From Marsupella aquatica (Eukaryota > Marchantiophyta), in contig OZ316894.1 in NCBI GenBank assembly GCA_973895155.1, forward strand, positions 24,180,001-24,244,000: a stretch of 64,000 nucleotides of DNA, written 5' to 3'. Positions within the stretch are counted from its first letter, which is position 1. Every line of letters starts with the position of its first letter. Positions 1-11,119 of the stretch are shown in pieces. The notes below the pieces were generated by a model. It was not told the DNA's origin. It made no database searches and was given only the letters and a program-made list of their open reading frames with translations. A program made the translations under genes and the position numbers.

Positions 1-2150
1 CTTTCACATATTTTCTTGTCTCTGTCCTCTATGTTCAGCTGTGGACTAGCTCAAAATAGGGTATGTAAGAAACTCATCATTTTTTTGCTTTTTGTACAAG
101 GATAGTAAGAAATACATTTTAGCATTAGTAAAGTACTTAGGGTTTGCAACCCTAAGTCACTAAGGAAGGATAGTAGGGAATCATGGAAGGGAAAAATATG
201 TTGTTCTAAGAAGATGTAAAGGGATAAGTGAGGTCTTTATGGTAGGGCAGCAAATATTCTTTCCTTAGTTAGGATAGGCGACTAAGTCGGGACCGGAAAA
301 TGACCCAACACCTGACATCTCATTTTTGGCTAATATTTCTCCCATGGGTGCGGGGAGGTCCCTAGGGAACCCTGAAAAATTATGAAGTGAAGTAGGGTCT
401 CAACCTAGGAATTGTGAGTATTTTGGCTGAACTTAAAATAACCATCTAGCGGGTCCCGGAGAAATTAGCCAAGGGGTAGATATTTTTAGTTCGAGGTTAA
501 AATTGGGTATAGTATAGCCCATAATATCCCTTGAAAGTCTAAGAAGTAGTTTATCAACTTTGGTTAGTTTTTGGGAGCACCTCAAAGATTGGGAAAAGTA
601 ATGCAACATATAGATATGGGCAAACTTAGGTATTTTTAGAAAAGTCAGTGCGGGGTATTTAGTGCGTTTGACAAATTCAGGAGGGAGTCCTATGTCCAAA
701 AATCCCATAACTATGCTCAGAAGTTCTTTTAGACCTATGGGTGATTTTTGGCATGGCTTTAAAAAGGGCTAGTACAAAGTTTTCTCCCGCGAGAGAACCA
801 AATTTTTTCTAAGTGTGGAAACGCGACGACGCGGCTGCGACGAGGCTAGCACGAGGCAGGAAGGAGTCTAAGCACGAGGGTGGCTGTGAGTTGAGTGATT
901 AGACTATGAAATCACATGGTGGAAAATCTATGGTGGGCTATTGTTGCTCCAGCACGAGATCGGCTAACTTAGGCAATGTGAAATTGATGCAGCAGCTGTC
1001 TAGTAAACGTGATCTCTGCCTGGATGCTGACAAATTGAGAAAGGGCAGGCACTACATAGGCTATAGAGCTTGCTGCCAAGGAAAACATGGATGCTGCTGG
1101 CTGATTCACTCTACTGGCTGATTCAATGTGCTGGCTGATTCAATCTGCGGGTAGGTAAGCTTGTGCTGAGTAAATTCAAAAGAGAATGGCTGGCAATTGA
1201 GAATCCATGTGCTGAGAATTGACCAGCTGCTGCAATTTACAGCAGTTGTGAGCTATGGCTACTCCTGAGCAAATCAATCACAATCCAGCCCAACAATTAG
1301 AAGGGACTCAGTCATAAATCAGAGGAGAAGCTACTGCAAAAATCAGTCAAGCAATTAGTCAAGGAATCATCCTCAAATCAGCTGTACAATCAGGCACGAT
1401 GCTAAGCTCTATAGCTTCTGGAAAGACTGGACCTTATGAGGAACTCTCTCAGGTCGACACCTGGTATACACATAAGTGTAAACCGGGACCTATGACAGTG
1501 TAATTCAGAGCCCTTTTGCACATAAGGGATTGAGAGAGGGAAAATGCCATAAATTGAGCTAGGGGCATCCATTGGGGCCCATATTTTTTGTGCCAATTCA
1601 AGGAAAGGTAAAGCATCGTTGAGTGAAGGTAGAAACCCAGGAAAAGAAATACCCAGAGATATTTTAAACCGTCGCCATGGGGGGTCCCGCTAGCTTGCAA
1701 ACGGGAGCTGCCAAGGGGGAATGAATACCAGATGTAGGACCAAACACTTTGGGTACCCATACCACTTTAGTAAGGCTCTAGGAAAAGTACTTACCTTTGG
1801 TCGAAGGTGCAAGGCCATCAAGTTAATAGAAGTGAGTATAGAGGGTAGTTTGCTTAGGGTAGTATAAAGGGTACAAGTCAAATAAGGCCAACTTTGACTA
1901 GGCATAACTTTGGACTCAAGTACTCTTTTTGCGAGCTTTCAAGTGCATTGGAAAGCTGATGAAGAGGACCATAAGTGGGAGCAGGTTTGGAGGTCAAAGC
2001 ATGCAACTCATGTGTGGCATATTCCAGGGCTTGGAAGGAGTCAAGCAATAGGTTGTAGAGTGAGCTATGAATTATAGTTTGGACTTGGTGTGTTAGAAGG
2101 ACTTGGGGGAGGTATAGTTGGACCCCAGCTCAAGCTCGGTGTGGTGTGAA
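1..2150. other. Non-coding, probable decayed transposon sequence
   Basis: No reading frame here has a recognisable domain. The open frames are short and lie on both strands; one of 91 codons at 433-708 on the minus strand resembles nothing I know. A short imperfect repeat of CTGGCTGATTCA occurs three times around 1096-1145. The stretch precedes an LTR-like segment and may be part of the same old element, but no boundary can be fixed. Confidence 0.4.
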
Positions 2151-2994
2151 AGGAGAATAGTATATAAGGTGGAAGATTTCATTTGTTGAGGACCAGAAGT
2201 CTCATTCTTAAGTGTAAGCTCTACCTTGCAAGTTGGGGCTAAGATTGAGAAGGGGAAGGAGGTCCATGCTTAGTGTGGAGAGTGTGTAGTGACCTTTTAT
2301 GTAAGGATTGAGTATACAATAAAAGGATTCTTCCAATCTTCATTGTGACCACTAAGTGTGACTAAATGTGAAGTGTTTGAGAGCAAGAGAAGAGTCCATG
2401 CTAGGATGCAATCTTGGTCTAATCGTGAAGGGGATGTGCTGGTACACAACCAAGGCCAAGGAGGCAAGGTTAAGGTGGAGCACTACTTTGAGGTTTAGAG
2501 ATGATTGTATCTTGAGGGTGGAAAGTATCTTGCTTTGTGTGAGAACCAAGAGGAAGAGTTCTTTGCAAGAAGAGTTTTTCTAGAGCTCAAGGGGGTGTGT
2601 GGACCCAAACCAAGGCCAGGGGGGGCAAGGTTAAGGGGTAACACTACCTTGAGGATCTTGAGGGGACTTAAGCTTGAAGAGAAAAGTACTTGGGGTTCTT
2701 GGGTGTTTGTTTTAGGGTCTACTCTAAGGTGACAGCTTGGAGTGGATATCCCCCTTGCTAATCCTTGGAGTAGAGGAGAGAGAAAAAGTGGGAGTGCAAA
2801 AGTAGTCAAGGTGACTACCTCTCTAGAAGTGGAGAGTTGAAACTACTTGTGTATGGTGTACTTAGACCTTGCATGCACATTTCAGAAGTTTGGTCAATCC
2901 TTTGTGACCCTGGTATGACATGAGCAAGTATTAGGTAGTTTTTTAGGGGAAAAGATGCTTAAGCTCCTTGACAAGTGTTTGACATAGAGTCGCA
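2151..2994 (+). mobile_element. LTR-like segment of a Ty3-type retrotransposon
   Basis: A TATA-like box (GTATATAAGG, about 2160) is followed by about 830 bases without a gene and then by a tRNA-type primer-binding site at 3005. This is the order expected for U3-R-U5 then PBS. Two diverged direct repeats of about 165 bases share the run CCAAGGCCA...GGCAAGGTTAAGG (about 2448 and 2612). The left edge and a second LTR are not visible, so the limits are a guess; the right edge is placed at a CA dinucleotide about ten bases before the PBS. Confidence 0.45.
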
Positions 2995-3004
2995 CCCTTG
3001 TTTT

Positions 3005-3022
3005 TGGTGCCGCTGCCGGGGA
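3005..3022 (+). other. Retrotransposon primer-binding site
   Basis: The sequence TGGTGCCGCTGCCGGGGA closely matches the tRNA-Asp-type primer-binding site typical of plant Ty3 elements of the Athila/Tat group (TGGCGCCGTTGCCGGGGA). It lies between an LTR-like segment and a gag-like frame, the expected place. Confidence 0.7.
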
Positions 3023-3131
3023 CAACTCTTTGCAATTTTTGTTGTGGGAGTGGAGCCACAAGACTTGGAGGTGTGTTTGCAGGTTTGTTGTTCAAAAGAA
3101 GAAGGGAGATAAGAAGGTGATTGTGAGTGGC

Positions 3132-3419
3132 ATGCCCACTACAAGGAGTCAAGCACTAAGAGAAGCATCTCTTAGTTTCAACATTGGTGACCAGTTGGAG
3201 CAATCAGAGTGGCTGGACCTTCAATTTCAAGCTCAAGGTGATCAAATTGAAGAGTGGAGTGAGACATCCTCTTCCACTACCGACACAAGTGAAGAGCAAG
3301 AGGCAACCATGGTGGTGACTCAAAGAGCAAGATTTCAGTACAAGACATTCCATGGCAAGCCCAAGGAGGATCCTGATGCTTGGTTGGAAGACTTCATTGG
3401 GACAGCCCAATCCCATTGA
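3132..3419 (+). pseudogene. Truncated Ty3-type gag
   Basis: A 95-codon frame starts at ATG 3132 and ends at TGA 3417-3419. Its N-terminus (MPTTRSQALREASLSF) looks like the basic start of a retrotransposon capsid polyprotein. Near the end the segment FHGKPKEDPDAWLEDF resembles the entry to the retrotransposon gag domain in plant Ty3 elements, where a substrate-like F.G...EDP..W..D.. motif is common. The capsid core, zinc knuckle and pol are missing, because the frame stops and then unrelated sequence begins. The upstream in-frame extension to 3030 has only non-ATG starts. It sits directly after the primer-binding site, which supports the gag call. The element is dead. Confidence 0.6.
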
Positions 3420-3837
3420 CAACACGCCAAGTTCTCCAGCAGCAGACCACTCAATATTGAACTCGGAGGAATACGCCTTTGACGGAAGATGAAGTTTAAC
3501 CCATTCTTTCATGGAGCTCAAGAATGACCGAAACAAATCCCCTTCCTTCAATTCCAACGAAGACTACAGGTCCAATTACAAGAGTCTCCCCTTCTGACGT
3601 TCTGACCTTTATGCACAACACGGGTTCCCGTCTCTTTGTTGTGCTAAGATATAATCAAAATCAACTCTGGAGAACTCAAGGCCCCAACGGAAGTCTGGGT
3701 TGCTTTGCTCAAGCAAGACTCCCTCAGAACAATCTGCCTCTGAAATTGGTGGTTTCAATGCATTGAGAGTACTTCCTGAATTGCCACAACCATGCATAAT
3801 TATTAGTTTTGTCACTGGAAATTTGGGGTTCTCTATA
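3420..3837. other. No recognisable gene
   Basis: Short open frames exist on both strands but none has a motif I recognise. The stretch separates the gag remnant from the first block of palindromic repeats. Confidence 0.4.
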
Positions 3838-4476
3838 AGTTTGGACAGAGATGATCTCTATCCGATTCCGACTAGAGGTCACTCTCCCTTCCTTGGATAG
3901 AGATCATCCCTGTCCAACTGGACAGAGATGATTTCAGTCATAGGATAGGAATGATCTATATCCAATTACTAATTCAAATCATCACTACCCTCTGCTTGGG
4001 TAGAGATCATCTCTATCCAACTACAAAGGGATGATCTCTATCTAGGCGGATGATGGGGCAGAGGACGAGAAAGATCCAAAACCTTTTAAAAACTTTAAAT
4101 CATCTCTACCCACTATGTGGATAGAGATCATCTCTATCCAACTGGACAGGGATGATCTCTATCCAAGTAGAGAATGTTAACGATTTGTATTGAATTACTA
4201 ACATCTCTATCCAACTTTACTATCCTATGCTTGGACAGAGATCATCTCTATCCATAGACAGGATGGGAATGATCCGTATTGAATTACTAATAGAAATCAT
4301 CACTATCCTCTACTTGGATGGAGATCATCTCTATCCAATTGGACGAGGATGATCTCTATCCATAGACAGGATGGGAATGATCCGTATCGAATTACTAATA
4401 GAAATCATCACTATCCTCTACTTGGATGGAGATCATCTCTATCCAACTGGACAGGGATGATCTCTGTCCGGTGCCT
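3838..4476. repeat. Left block of dispersed 21-bp palindromes
   Basis: About a dozen variants of a 21-bp dyad occur here: half-site GGA(T/C)AG(G/A)GAT, one central base, then the reverse complement ATC(C/T)CTATCC. Unlike the right-hand block they are not evenly spaced at 28 bp. Part of the block (about 4228-4450) is a tandem repeat of about 107 bp containing two dyads, a diverged third and the segment ATTACTAATAGAAATCATCA. Short open frames over it are a by-product. Confidence 0.8.
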
Positions 4477-5572
4477 AAAACTTGAGGTACTCACTTGGGT
4501 TGAGCAACTGAAAGGCTCTAGAATCCTCCAAGGCCGTGTCTACCACGTCCGCAATGGAGGAGAGATCCGTCTCCTCTATTGGCTCTGTAGTCAAGTCCAC
4601 TTGAATAGGCCTACTTGACTCCATATTTGAACACGTGGCAATCTGGACACGTGGCGGATCAAGGGGCGTTAGATTTAGGGCAACTAATGTGGCGGCGGTG
4701 GAGACTGAGTAGCAATGGAGGAGGAAGCAGAAGAGAAGCGGAAGCACATAGGAGGATCGAGATGAGAGAGAGGATCGAGCACAAGAGGAGCAAGAGTAAG
4801 AGGAGCTCAACAGGAGCAAGAGCAGAGGAGGAGGAGGAGCGGAGGAGGAGGAGGAGAATCACAAGAGGAGGAAATGAAGAATGAGGTCAAGAGAGGACCT
4901 CTTGCCTCCTTTACCCCCTCCCATGGGGGAGGCCGATGATGTACGGCCAATGATGTGAGGCCGAGGATGTACGGCCGACTATGTGAGGCCAAATGCAAAG
5001 TACGGCCACTAGTGAGGCGCAACCCTCAAACAAGCCCTAACCCTCCACCGCTGGTGAAGGTCGATTGCGCCTTATCGCTTTGCCTCATCTTTGACAGCGA
5101 GAATTACGCTCCATCCCTCTTGAACAATGGTATAAGAACCCCGCGAGCAACCTCATTGTTATTTTCCTTCTTAGATTTTCATTCAGTCTCTCAACGAGCT
5201 CCGTTTATTACGGAGCTCCATTGAGAAACTTTGGAATTTAAAAGAACCGCCAAACATCCAGTTTTAACCTCTCCTCTTTTATTTTAGATATATGCAAGAA
5301 AATTTGTTCCTTCTACACTATTGAAGCATCTAGTTAACCAGCTTACATATAGCTACCCTTCAGCACTATATTTTAGTCATTTGGTTGACTAGTAAAATGA
5401 TAGCATAAAGTCAAGTGAGTTTGGGGTTCAAGAATCATTTCCAATACAGGTAACTCTCAATTAATTTCTCCATTGAAAATATTCCATTGATATTTGCAAA
5501 TTTTGAAATCATATAACTAAGTTACCTAGTGTTGTTTGATTTTATTGAATTGAGAAGATCCTAGTGAAACTC
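4477..5572. other. Intervening segment: GA-rich tract, short repeats, TATA box and hairpin
   Basis: No gene is recognised. From about 4700 to 4890 the plus strand is strongly purine-rich (AGGAGG/GAAGAG runs). At 4928-5008 the elements ATGTACGGCC and ATGTGAGGCC alternate. A TATA-like GTATAAGAACC lies at about 5130, and a perfect 9-bp inverted repeat GAGCTCCGT/ACGGAGCTC with a 5-base loop lies at 5196-5218. This could be a small LTR-like transcription unit, but no terminal repeat or target-site duplication could be fixed. Confidence 0.45.
5196..5218. repeat. Perfect 9-bp inverted repeat (hairpin)
   Basis: GAGCTCCGT at 5196-5204 is the exact reverse complement of ACGGAGCTC at 5210-5218, with a 5-base A/T loop. 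It lies about 65 bases downstream of a TATA-like box, so it could fold in a transcript. Confidence 0.7.
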
Positions 5573-7130
5573 AGGATAGGGATCATCCCTATCCACCATT
5601 TGGATATGGATTTTATTGTCTAGAGATCAATTCTACTTAAATACTTGCATTGTCCTTGTCAGCTGTTTGGATAGGGATCATCCCTATCCACCATTTGGAC
5701 AAGGATTTTATTGTCTAGAGATCAAGTCTACTTAAATACTTGGATTGTCCTTGTCAAGTGTTTGGATAGGGATCATCCCTATCCACCATTTGGACAGGGA
5801 TCTTACTATCTTTAGATCAAGTTCACATACTTGGATTGTCCATGTCTGTTGTTTGGATAGAGATGATCCCTATCCATGTCAAGTGTTTGGACAGGGATCA
5901 TCTCTATCCACCATTTGGACAGGGATCATCTCTATCCGCCATTTGGGCAGGGATCATCCATATCCGCTATTTGGACAAGGATCATTCCTATCAACCATTT
6001 GGACAGGGATCATTCCTATCAACCATTTGGACAGGGATCATCTCTATCCGCCATTTGGACAAGGATCAGCCCTATCCGCCGTTTGGACAGGGATCATCAA
6101 TATTAGCCATTTGGACAGGGATCATCCCTATCAACCATTTGGACAGGGATCATCTCTATCCGCCATTTGGACAGGGATCAGCCCTATCCACCGTTTGGAC
6201 AAGGATCATCAATATCAGCCATTTGGACAGGGATCATCCCTATCAACCATTTGGACAGGGATCATCTCTATCCACCATTTGGACAGGGATCAGCCCTATC
6301 CGCCGTTTGGACAGGGATCATCTCTTTCAGCCATTTAGACAGGGATCATCTCTATCCACCTTTTTGGACAGGGATCATATGACCCTATCCATCATGTAGA
6401 CAGGGATCATTCTTGTCCGCAATTTGGACAGGATCATCCCTAAGTATGTGTCTTTTGGACTCTATCATCTCTATTCGCCTTTTGGATAGGGATCATCTTC
6501 ATCCGCTGTTTGGACAGGGATCATCCCTATCCGCCGTTTGGGCAGCAATCATCCATATCAGCTATTTGGACAGGGATCATCCCTATCAACCATTTGGACA
6601 AGGATCATCTCTATCCGCCATTTGGTCAGGGATCATCCCTATCTGTCATTTGGACTGGGATCATCTCTATTAGCCATTTGGACAGGGATCATCTCTATCC
6701 ACATATTTGGACAGGGATCATATAACCCTATCCATCATGTAGATAGGGATTGACCCTGTCCGCAATTTGGATAGGATCAACCCTATCTATCTTTTGGACT
6801 CTTTCATCTCTATCTGCCTTTTGGATAGGGATCATCTTCATTTGCCATTTGGATAGGGTTCATCCCTATCTAATATTTAGACAGTCACGGATCATCCCTA
6901 TTAACCATTTTGGACAACGATCATCCGTATCCGCCTTTTGGACAGGGATCATCCCTATGCATTTTCAGGACAAGGATCACCCTATCCAGCATTTGGACAG
7001 GGATCATCCCTATCCGGTGTTTGGACAAGGATCACCCTATCCTCCATTTGGACGGGGATCATTCTTATCCGTTGTTTGGACAAGGATCATCCCTATCCGT
7101 TGTTTGACATGGATCATCCCTGTCCATTGT
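5573..7130. repeat. 28-bp palindromic satellite array
   Basis: The array holds roughly 40-45 copies of a 21-bp near-perfect dyad (GGATAGGGAT, one base, ATCCCTATCC, with variants). Each is joined to the next by a 7-bp spacer close to ACCATTT or GCCATTT, which gives a 28-bp period. The first three or four copies (5573-5880) are spaced at about 105 bp. From 5880 on the array is compact. Between about 6030 and 6310 every fourth unit matches best (endings CTCTATCC, GCCCTATCC, TCAATATT/C, CCCTATCAA), so there is a 112-bp higher-order repeat. Since 28 is not a multiple of 3 and the unit lacks stops, all three plus frames stay open; the long frames seen there (up to about 197 codons) repeat every 28 residues and are not taken as genes. 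Confidence 0.95.
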
Positions 7131-7313
7131 CTAGATATTTAGTAACAAGGGATTTTAGGGCTAGATAGGGATCATCGACGTAGTGTGAGTATTAGGTTCA
7201 GGTTTTTTTTTGCTTCATATGCGTTGTCCTTGGATAGGATTGACAACTTTTCGCTTCCTAGTTGGGATCATCTTTAACTAATAATTTACATTTCAAATCG
7301 TGCAGGTGAAAGA
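7131..7313 (+). promoter_or_regulatory. Leader of the transposase-like gene
   Basis: This stretch lies between the satellite and the first ATG of the transposase-like gene. A splice-acceptor-like TCGTGCAG ends at about 7305, so an upstream non-coding exon is possible. No TATA box is clear. Confidence 0.3.
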
Positions 7314-10300
7314 ATGATGGGAATATTTGTGAGAGGCAACAATGTGATATTGACTATTGACGGTTACAACGTTGCAAGCGGGATAGTTCAAAAAATCAAC
7401 CCGGAGGATAGTGTTCAAAATATATTGTTGAGAGAGAATCAAATTGGTGTTCTCATTGACAAAGTTTTTGACCAAACCGCAAAACTACCATTTCCGATGC
7501 CTCGGGCAGAAAACCTTTTTGATGCCATTGATTCTTGCGTTATTTGGGATTTGTCGTGCGCATATCTATCAACAACAACAAATTCTCAAAAATGCATCAG
7601 TGTAGGTAGTTGTTCAAATCGACTGGAGAGTAATTTGGAGAAAATCCCAATTGTAGAGGAGGACTCATCAACTACTCTGAGGCAAGGGGACGAGGTTGAA
7701 ATGTTCATCTTTGGGTGTTGTGTAGCCCTTGGAGTTGTTTTTAATACAAATCCAATGGACAGATGTCACAACATTTTACTTGGTGAATCACGGATCAGTG
7801 TGAGGGTCACTGATATCATTCATGGGAGAAGGGTTTTACCTTACAAACATAGTGGGGCTGAAACAATTGATGAGGCAAAAGACTCATGGGTTCTCTGGGA
7901 TGTGGCGGATGTCCGAAGTAGAAAGAGTTGCTCAAAGACGGATGCGGGTGACAATATTGACATAGAGCGGAGTTTTGTTGTGGAGTCTCCGTCAGCTGAA
8001 ATTTCTAAAACTAATTGTGACTATTTCCAATGGTCAAATTGGATGTCAGAGTTGGTCGAACTATACATTGGTTCAGATCGAACCAATAAGGTTGCCACAG
8101 GGACTATCACAGTGCCTCAACAAACAGCGGCGGTTGATGATGAAATCCTTGGCGTGGACCATGTAGGGATTGCTATGAAAGATGTGGTGGAATCACAATA
8201 CTTTCCCAACATCCATAGGGGAGTAATTACTTTGGTTCGATGGCGAATTGATTCAACAAAACTACTTGCAAATGGGAAATTTTTGTCGGACATTTTGGTT
8301 GAAGGTTCAGAGAGGATGGAGTCAGTGGATAGGGATGATCTCTGTCCAAATATAAATGACAAAGGAATGCCGCGCACAAGGCCATACAATTTCAACAAGA
8401 GGAGTCATGTAGATCCGATTGAAAAGAAGAGAAGGTTGTTGGAAACCAAGGCAGTTTCAAAAAAAACGGAAGCTTCGATTGATGAAATTAAAAGAGAGAA
8501 TTGTTGCAAGCAAAAATGTTGTCTGACTATGCCAAGAGAAGACATAGAAGATATTCGGATAGAATTTCACGGTATGTCTAGCGAGTCAAAAACATCACAC
8601 ATTTTCAACCTCTTCCACTATAGAGAAGATGATGTTTGTGATAAGGGTATGGTTGTATGTAGACATGCATTTGCAATCATCCATGGCTTTAGCCACACAA
8701 AATATTATGATTACAAAAGGAGATCTGTGGAAGGTTGCAAAATTGGGTTCCATGGAAAGACAGGCTCCATGAAAACAAGGTCAAATACCTTGCATGCGCG
8801 AGCTCTATTGGAGGATTTTTTGACTCGAAATGCAGAGCCCATGCCTCATATACCTTATGCTGGGGCTCATGGAACAGACTCCATTGAGTATCGTCTTCCA
8901 GCGTGTTACAAGAAGTTGGAGATTCTAGAAGATCTGAGAACAAAGATGAAGGAAGAGGGGCTTCTTCCAGTTACAGAGAATACTCTGTACAAGATTTGGA
9001 GCAAATCATTCGCAAACTTTAGTTTCCATAAAGATGGCGCATTTGCCAAGTGTACTCTTTATTGTGAATACAAAGATAGTTTGATGCAAGAAAGAAGGAA
9101 AAAAGAACGTGCTGAAATTGAAGAAAAACGAGCGCAACATCTTTGTGAGCAAATGTCATGTAGATATGTTTATTATGCTCATCGAGTGATGGCCAAGCAA
9201 CATCCAGGAGAATATCTTTGCATCATTCATGACAAGATGGATCAAGCAAAGACGTGGATTCCAAAAATGGTCAGTATTCCTAAATCACTTTCAGGTCATG
9301 GAATGCCAGTACCTATTGCTCTCACAGGGATGTTGACCCATGGAAGGGATCCAGGAGTTTATGCACACTTTAGTGTCACTGGCCTTTGGCTAGGAGATGC
9401 CGATTTCACGGTGACATCCTTGGCTAAGTGTCTTCGAGACCTTGAGAAGTACAATGGAGACAAGACAGGTGACATGTTGGATGACCTTTATTTGGAACCT
9501 CATAGACCTTTCTTTCAAGCCCTTCTTGATTTTGATGCATTTTTTAAGGGATATTTGGAACCAAAGGGTATTCCAATGAATAGGTATATTGGTTCTGAAG
9601 ATGCAGTCGAGAGTCAGACGGAGACGGTCTCCACCCAACATGGTGAGAATCAAGGAGGGGACATGCATGGGGAACAAGGCAGTCCAACTTTCAAGCCCTT
9701 GCCAAGGCACCTAACGTTGCAAATGGATAATTCAGCAAAGGATAACAAAAACCAGACTGTCATGGCATTTTGTAGTGAGCTTGTGAGTAGAGGAGTATTT
9801 GAAACTGTTCAAATGTCTTTTCTAATGGTTGGTCATACGCACGAAGATGTCAATGCACTCTTTTCGAAGGTATCATATCAAGTTCACCTTCCACCACTCT
9901 TGGTCAGATCTTATGGCAGATCTGACCTTCAAGATCTGCTCCAGTTGGTGGAAGGTGCATAAGATCTGACAACAAATTCTCTTCTTTTACCTAGTGGAGA
10001 GCCCTTAGCTAAATCCATTGGAGAGATACACAAAAAATCTGAAGAGATTATCCCATTTCTTAACAAGTACCTTGATTTTTTGAGAAAGAGTTGCACTGAT
10101 GAGACATCTATAGCATATAAGGAAAGATTTCCTCTTGTGAAATATTGGGAGAGAATTGTGGAGTTGTTGACAGATGGGCTCGCACTAGAAGGGGAGGGAA
10201 ATAATCAATTTCCCTTGAAAAATGAGTTTTGGCCTAAGACTAACCACGGCATTGGTTACAAGGTCAACCAACCAGAACAAAGTGGTCCTCCAAGTGAAGA

Positions 10301-10808
10301 TGAGGAGAATGCAGAGATGGCAGGTCTTCAAAATGAGGTCTTGGAAGAGATGGAAGATCAAGCAGCACCATTTGTTGGATCTCGAGCTGAGAGAGAACAA
10401 GGACGGTGGATTCCCCTACAGGATATTCATGAAGGGAACTTTGTATTTCTTCGACCCGAGGATGACTGGGAGAAGAAAAACGGTGGAGGGCATTTCTGGT
10501 TGGTGAGAGCTTTGGGTTCAGTGGACCCTAAGCATGAAGTCCCAACTACTGCTTCAACAAACCCTCATCTGCCTCAACAATATGCTCCAATGTTTCTAGT
10601 CAAATGGTGGAGGCCTAAACACTCTAAACTTGATGTGACTGAGAGTGCACGGTATCTAAACTGTGTCATGTCCACTAAGACATGGGAACGCGATCCAGGG
10701 TTTGGTGAGAACACTCAACATTGGCAGTATGCAAATTCTGCAATGTATGGTTTTAAATCTAGAATGAAAGAAGAAAACATGGCGGGCAGAGGTTTGAAGA
10801 TTCCTTGA
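7314..10808 (+). pseudogene. DUF8039/DUF7869-like DDE transposase gene, one internal stop
   Basis: One frame runs from ATG 7314 to the stop at 10806-10808 (about 1,164 codons), interrupted only by TAA 9960-9962. Residues about 1-85, 120-205 and 240-325 are three diverged copies of a domain with pattern G..V...I...NP.D..HNILL.......V.V..I......LP, ending in W(D/L).S/A. This resembles DUF8039 repeats of plant transposon proteins. A Cys/His-rich segment lies around 400-460. The C-terminal half resembles DUF7869-type DDE proteins: candidate acidic sites are IIHDKMDQ (about 636-643), QMDNSAKDNKN (about 803) and VGHTHEDVNALFS (about 838-850). After the stop come an acidic linker and a W-rich module (HFWLVRAL, FLVKWWRPKH) that looks like a chromatin-reader fold, by inference only. 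A weak GT-AG intron around the stop (donor about 9870) cannot be excluded, so the gene may not be dead. A 21-bp satellite palindrome lies inside it at 8327-8347. Confidence 0.75.
9885..9970. repeat. Nested inverted repeats at the stop codon
   Basis: Three interleaved perfect inverted repeats occur in 86 bases: CACCTTCCACCA (9885-9896) with 9946-9957; GGTCAGATCT (9902-9911) with 9918-9927; and GTCAGATCTTATG (9903-9915) with 9958-9970. The premature TAA is formed within the last arm. The structure could be a small hairpin insertion or a local templated rearrangement. Confidence 0.85.
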
Positions 10809-11119
10809 AATGTTCTACAAACTGTCCAAAGTTATCTCCAAAGGATGGACAAGTAGACTTAGTTGTTACTAGTGAACTCAAGGTATAATTAGATAGTTAT
10901 TAGTTTTATGTAAGATAGTCACTCATTCTAACATAGTAAATTACGTACTAGTTATTTACTATTCTAATAGTTTTAATGTGAGACCATGCCATTGAGTGTT
11001 AGTTATACTATCTCCTCATTTTCTAAAGGTTTGATCATTATGAATATGAATGTTTGTTTTTTTTGCATAAATAAAAATATTTTTCTATTCATTCCTTTCT
11101 TTTAAATGATTATAATAAG
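10809..11119. other. A/T-rich spacer after the transposase gene
   Basis: This is A/T-rich sequence with no gene, probably the 3' untranslated region of the preceding gene followed by spacer. No terminal inverted repeat was recognised. Confidence 0.4.

Noticed and set aside
5880-6720. CRISPR-like array with 21-bp repeats and 7-bp spacers
   Set aside because: The spacers are near-identical and only 7 bases, the context is a plant nuclear genome, and there are no cas genes. It is a satellite.
5745-7168. Long plus-strand frames (up to 197 codons) over the 28-bp satellite
   Set aside because: The unit has no stop and a period of 28, so all three frames stay open and show the same 28-residue repeat. 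This is a by-product of the repeat, not a protein gene.
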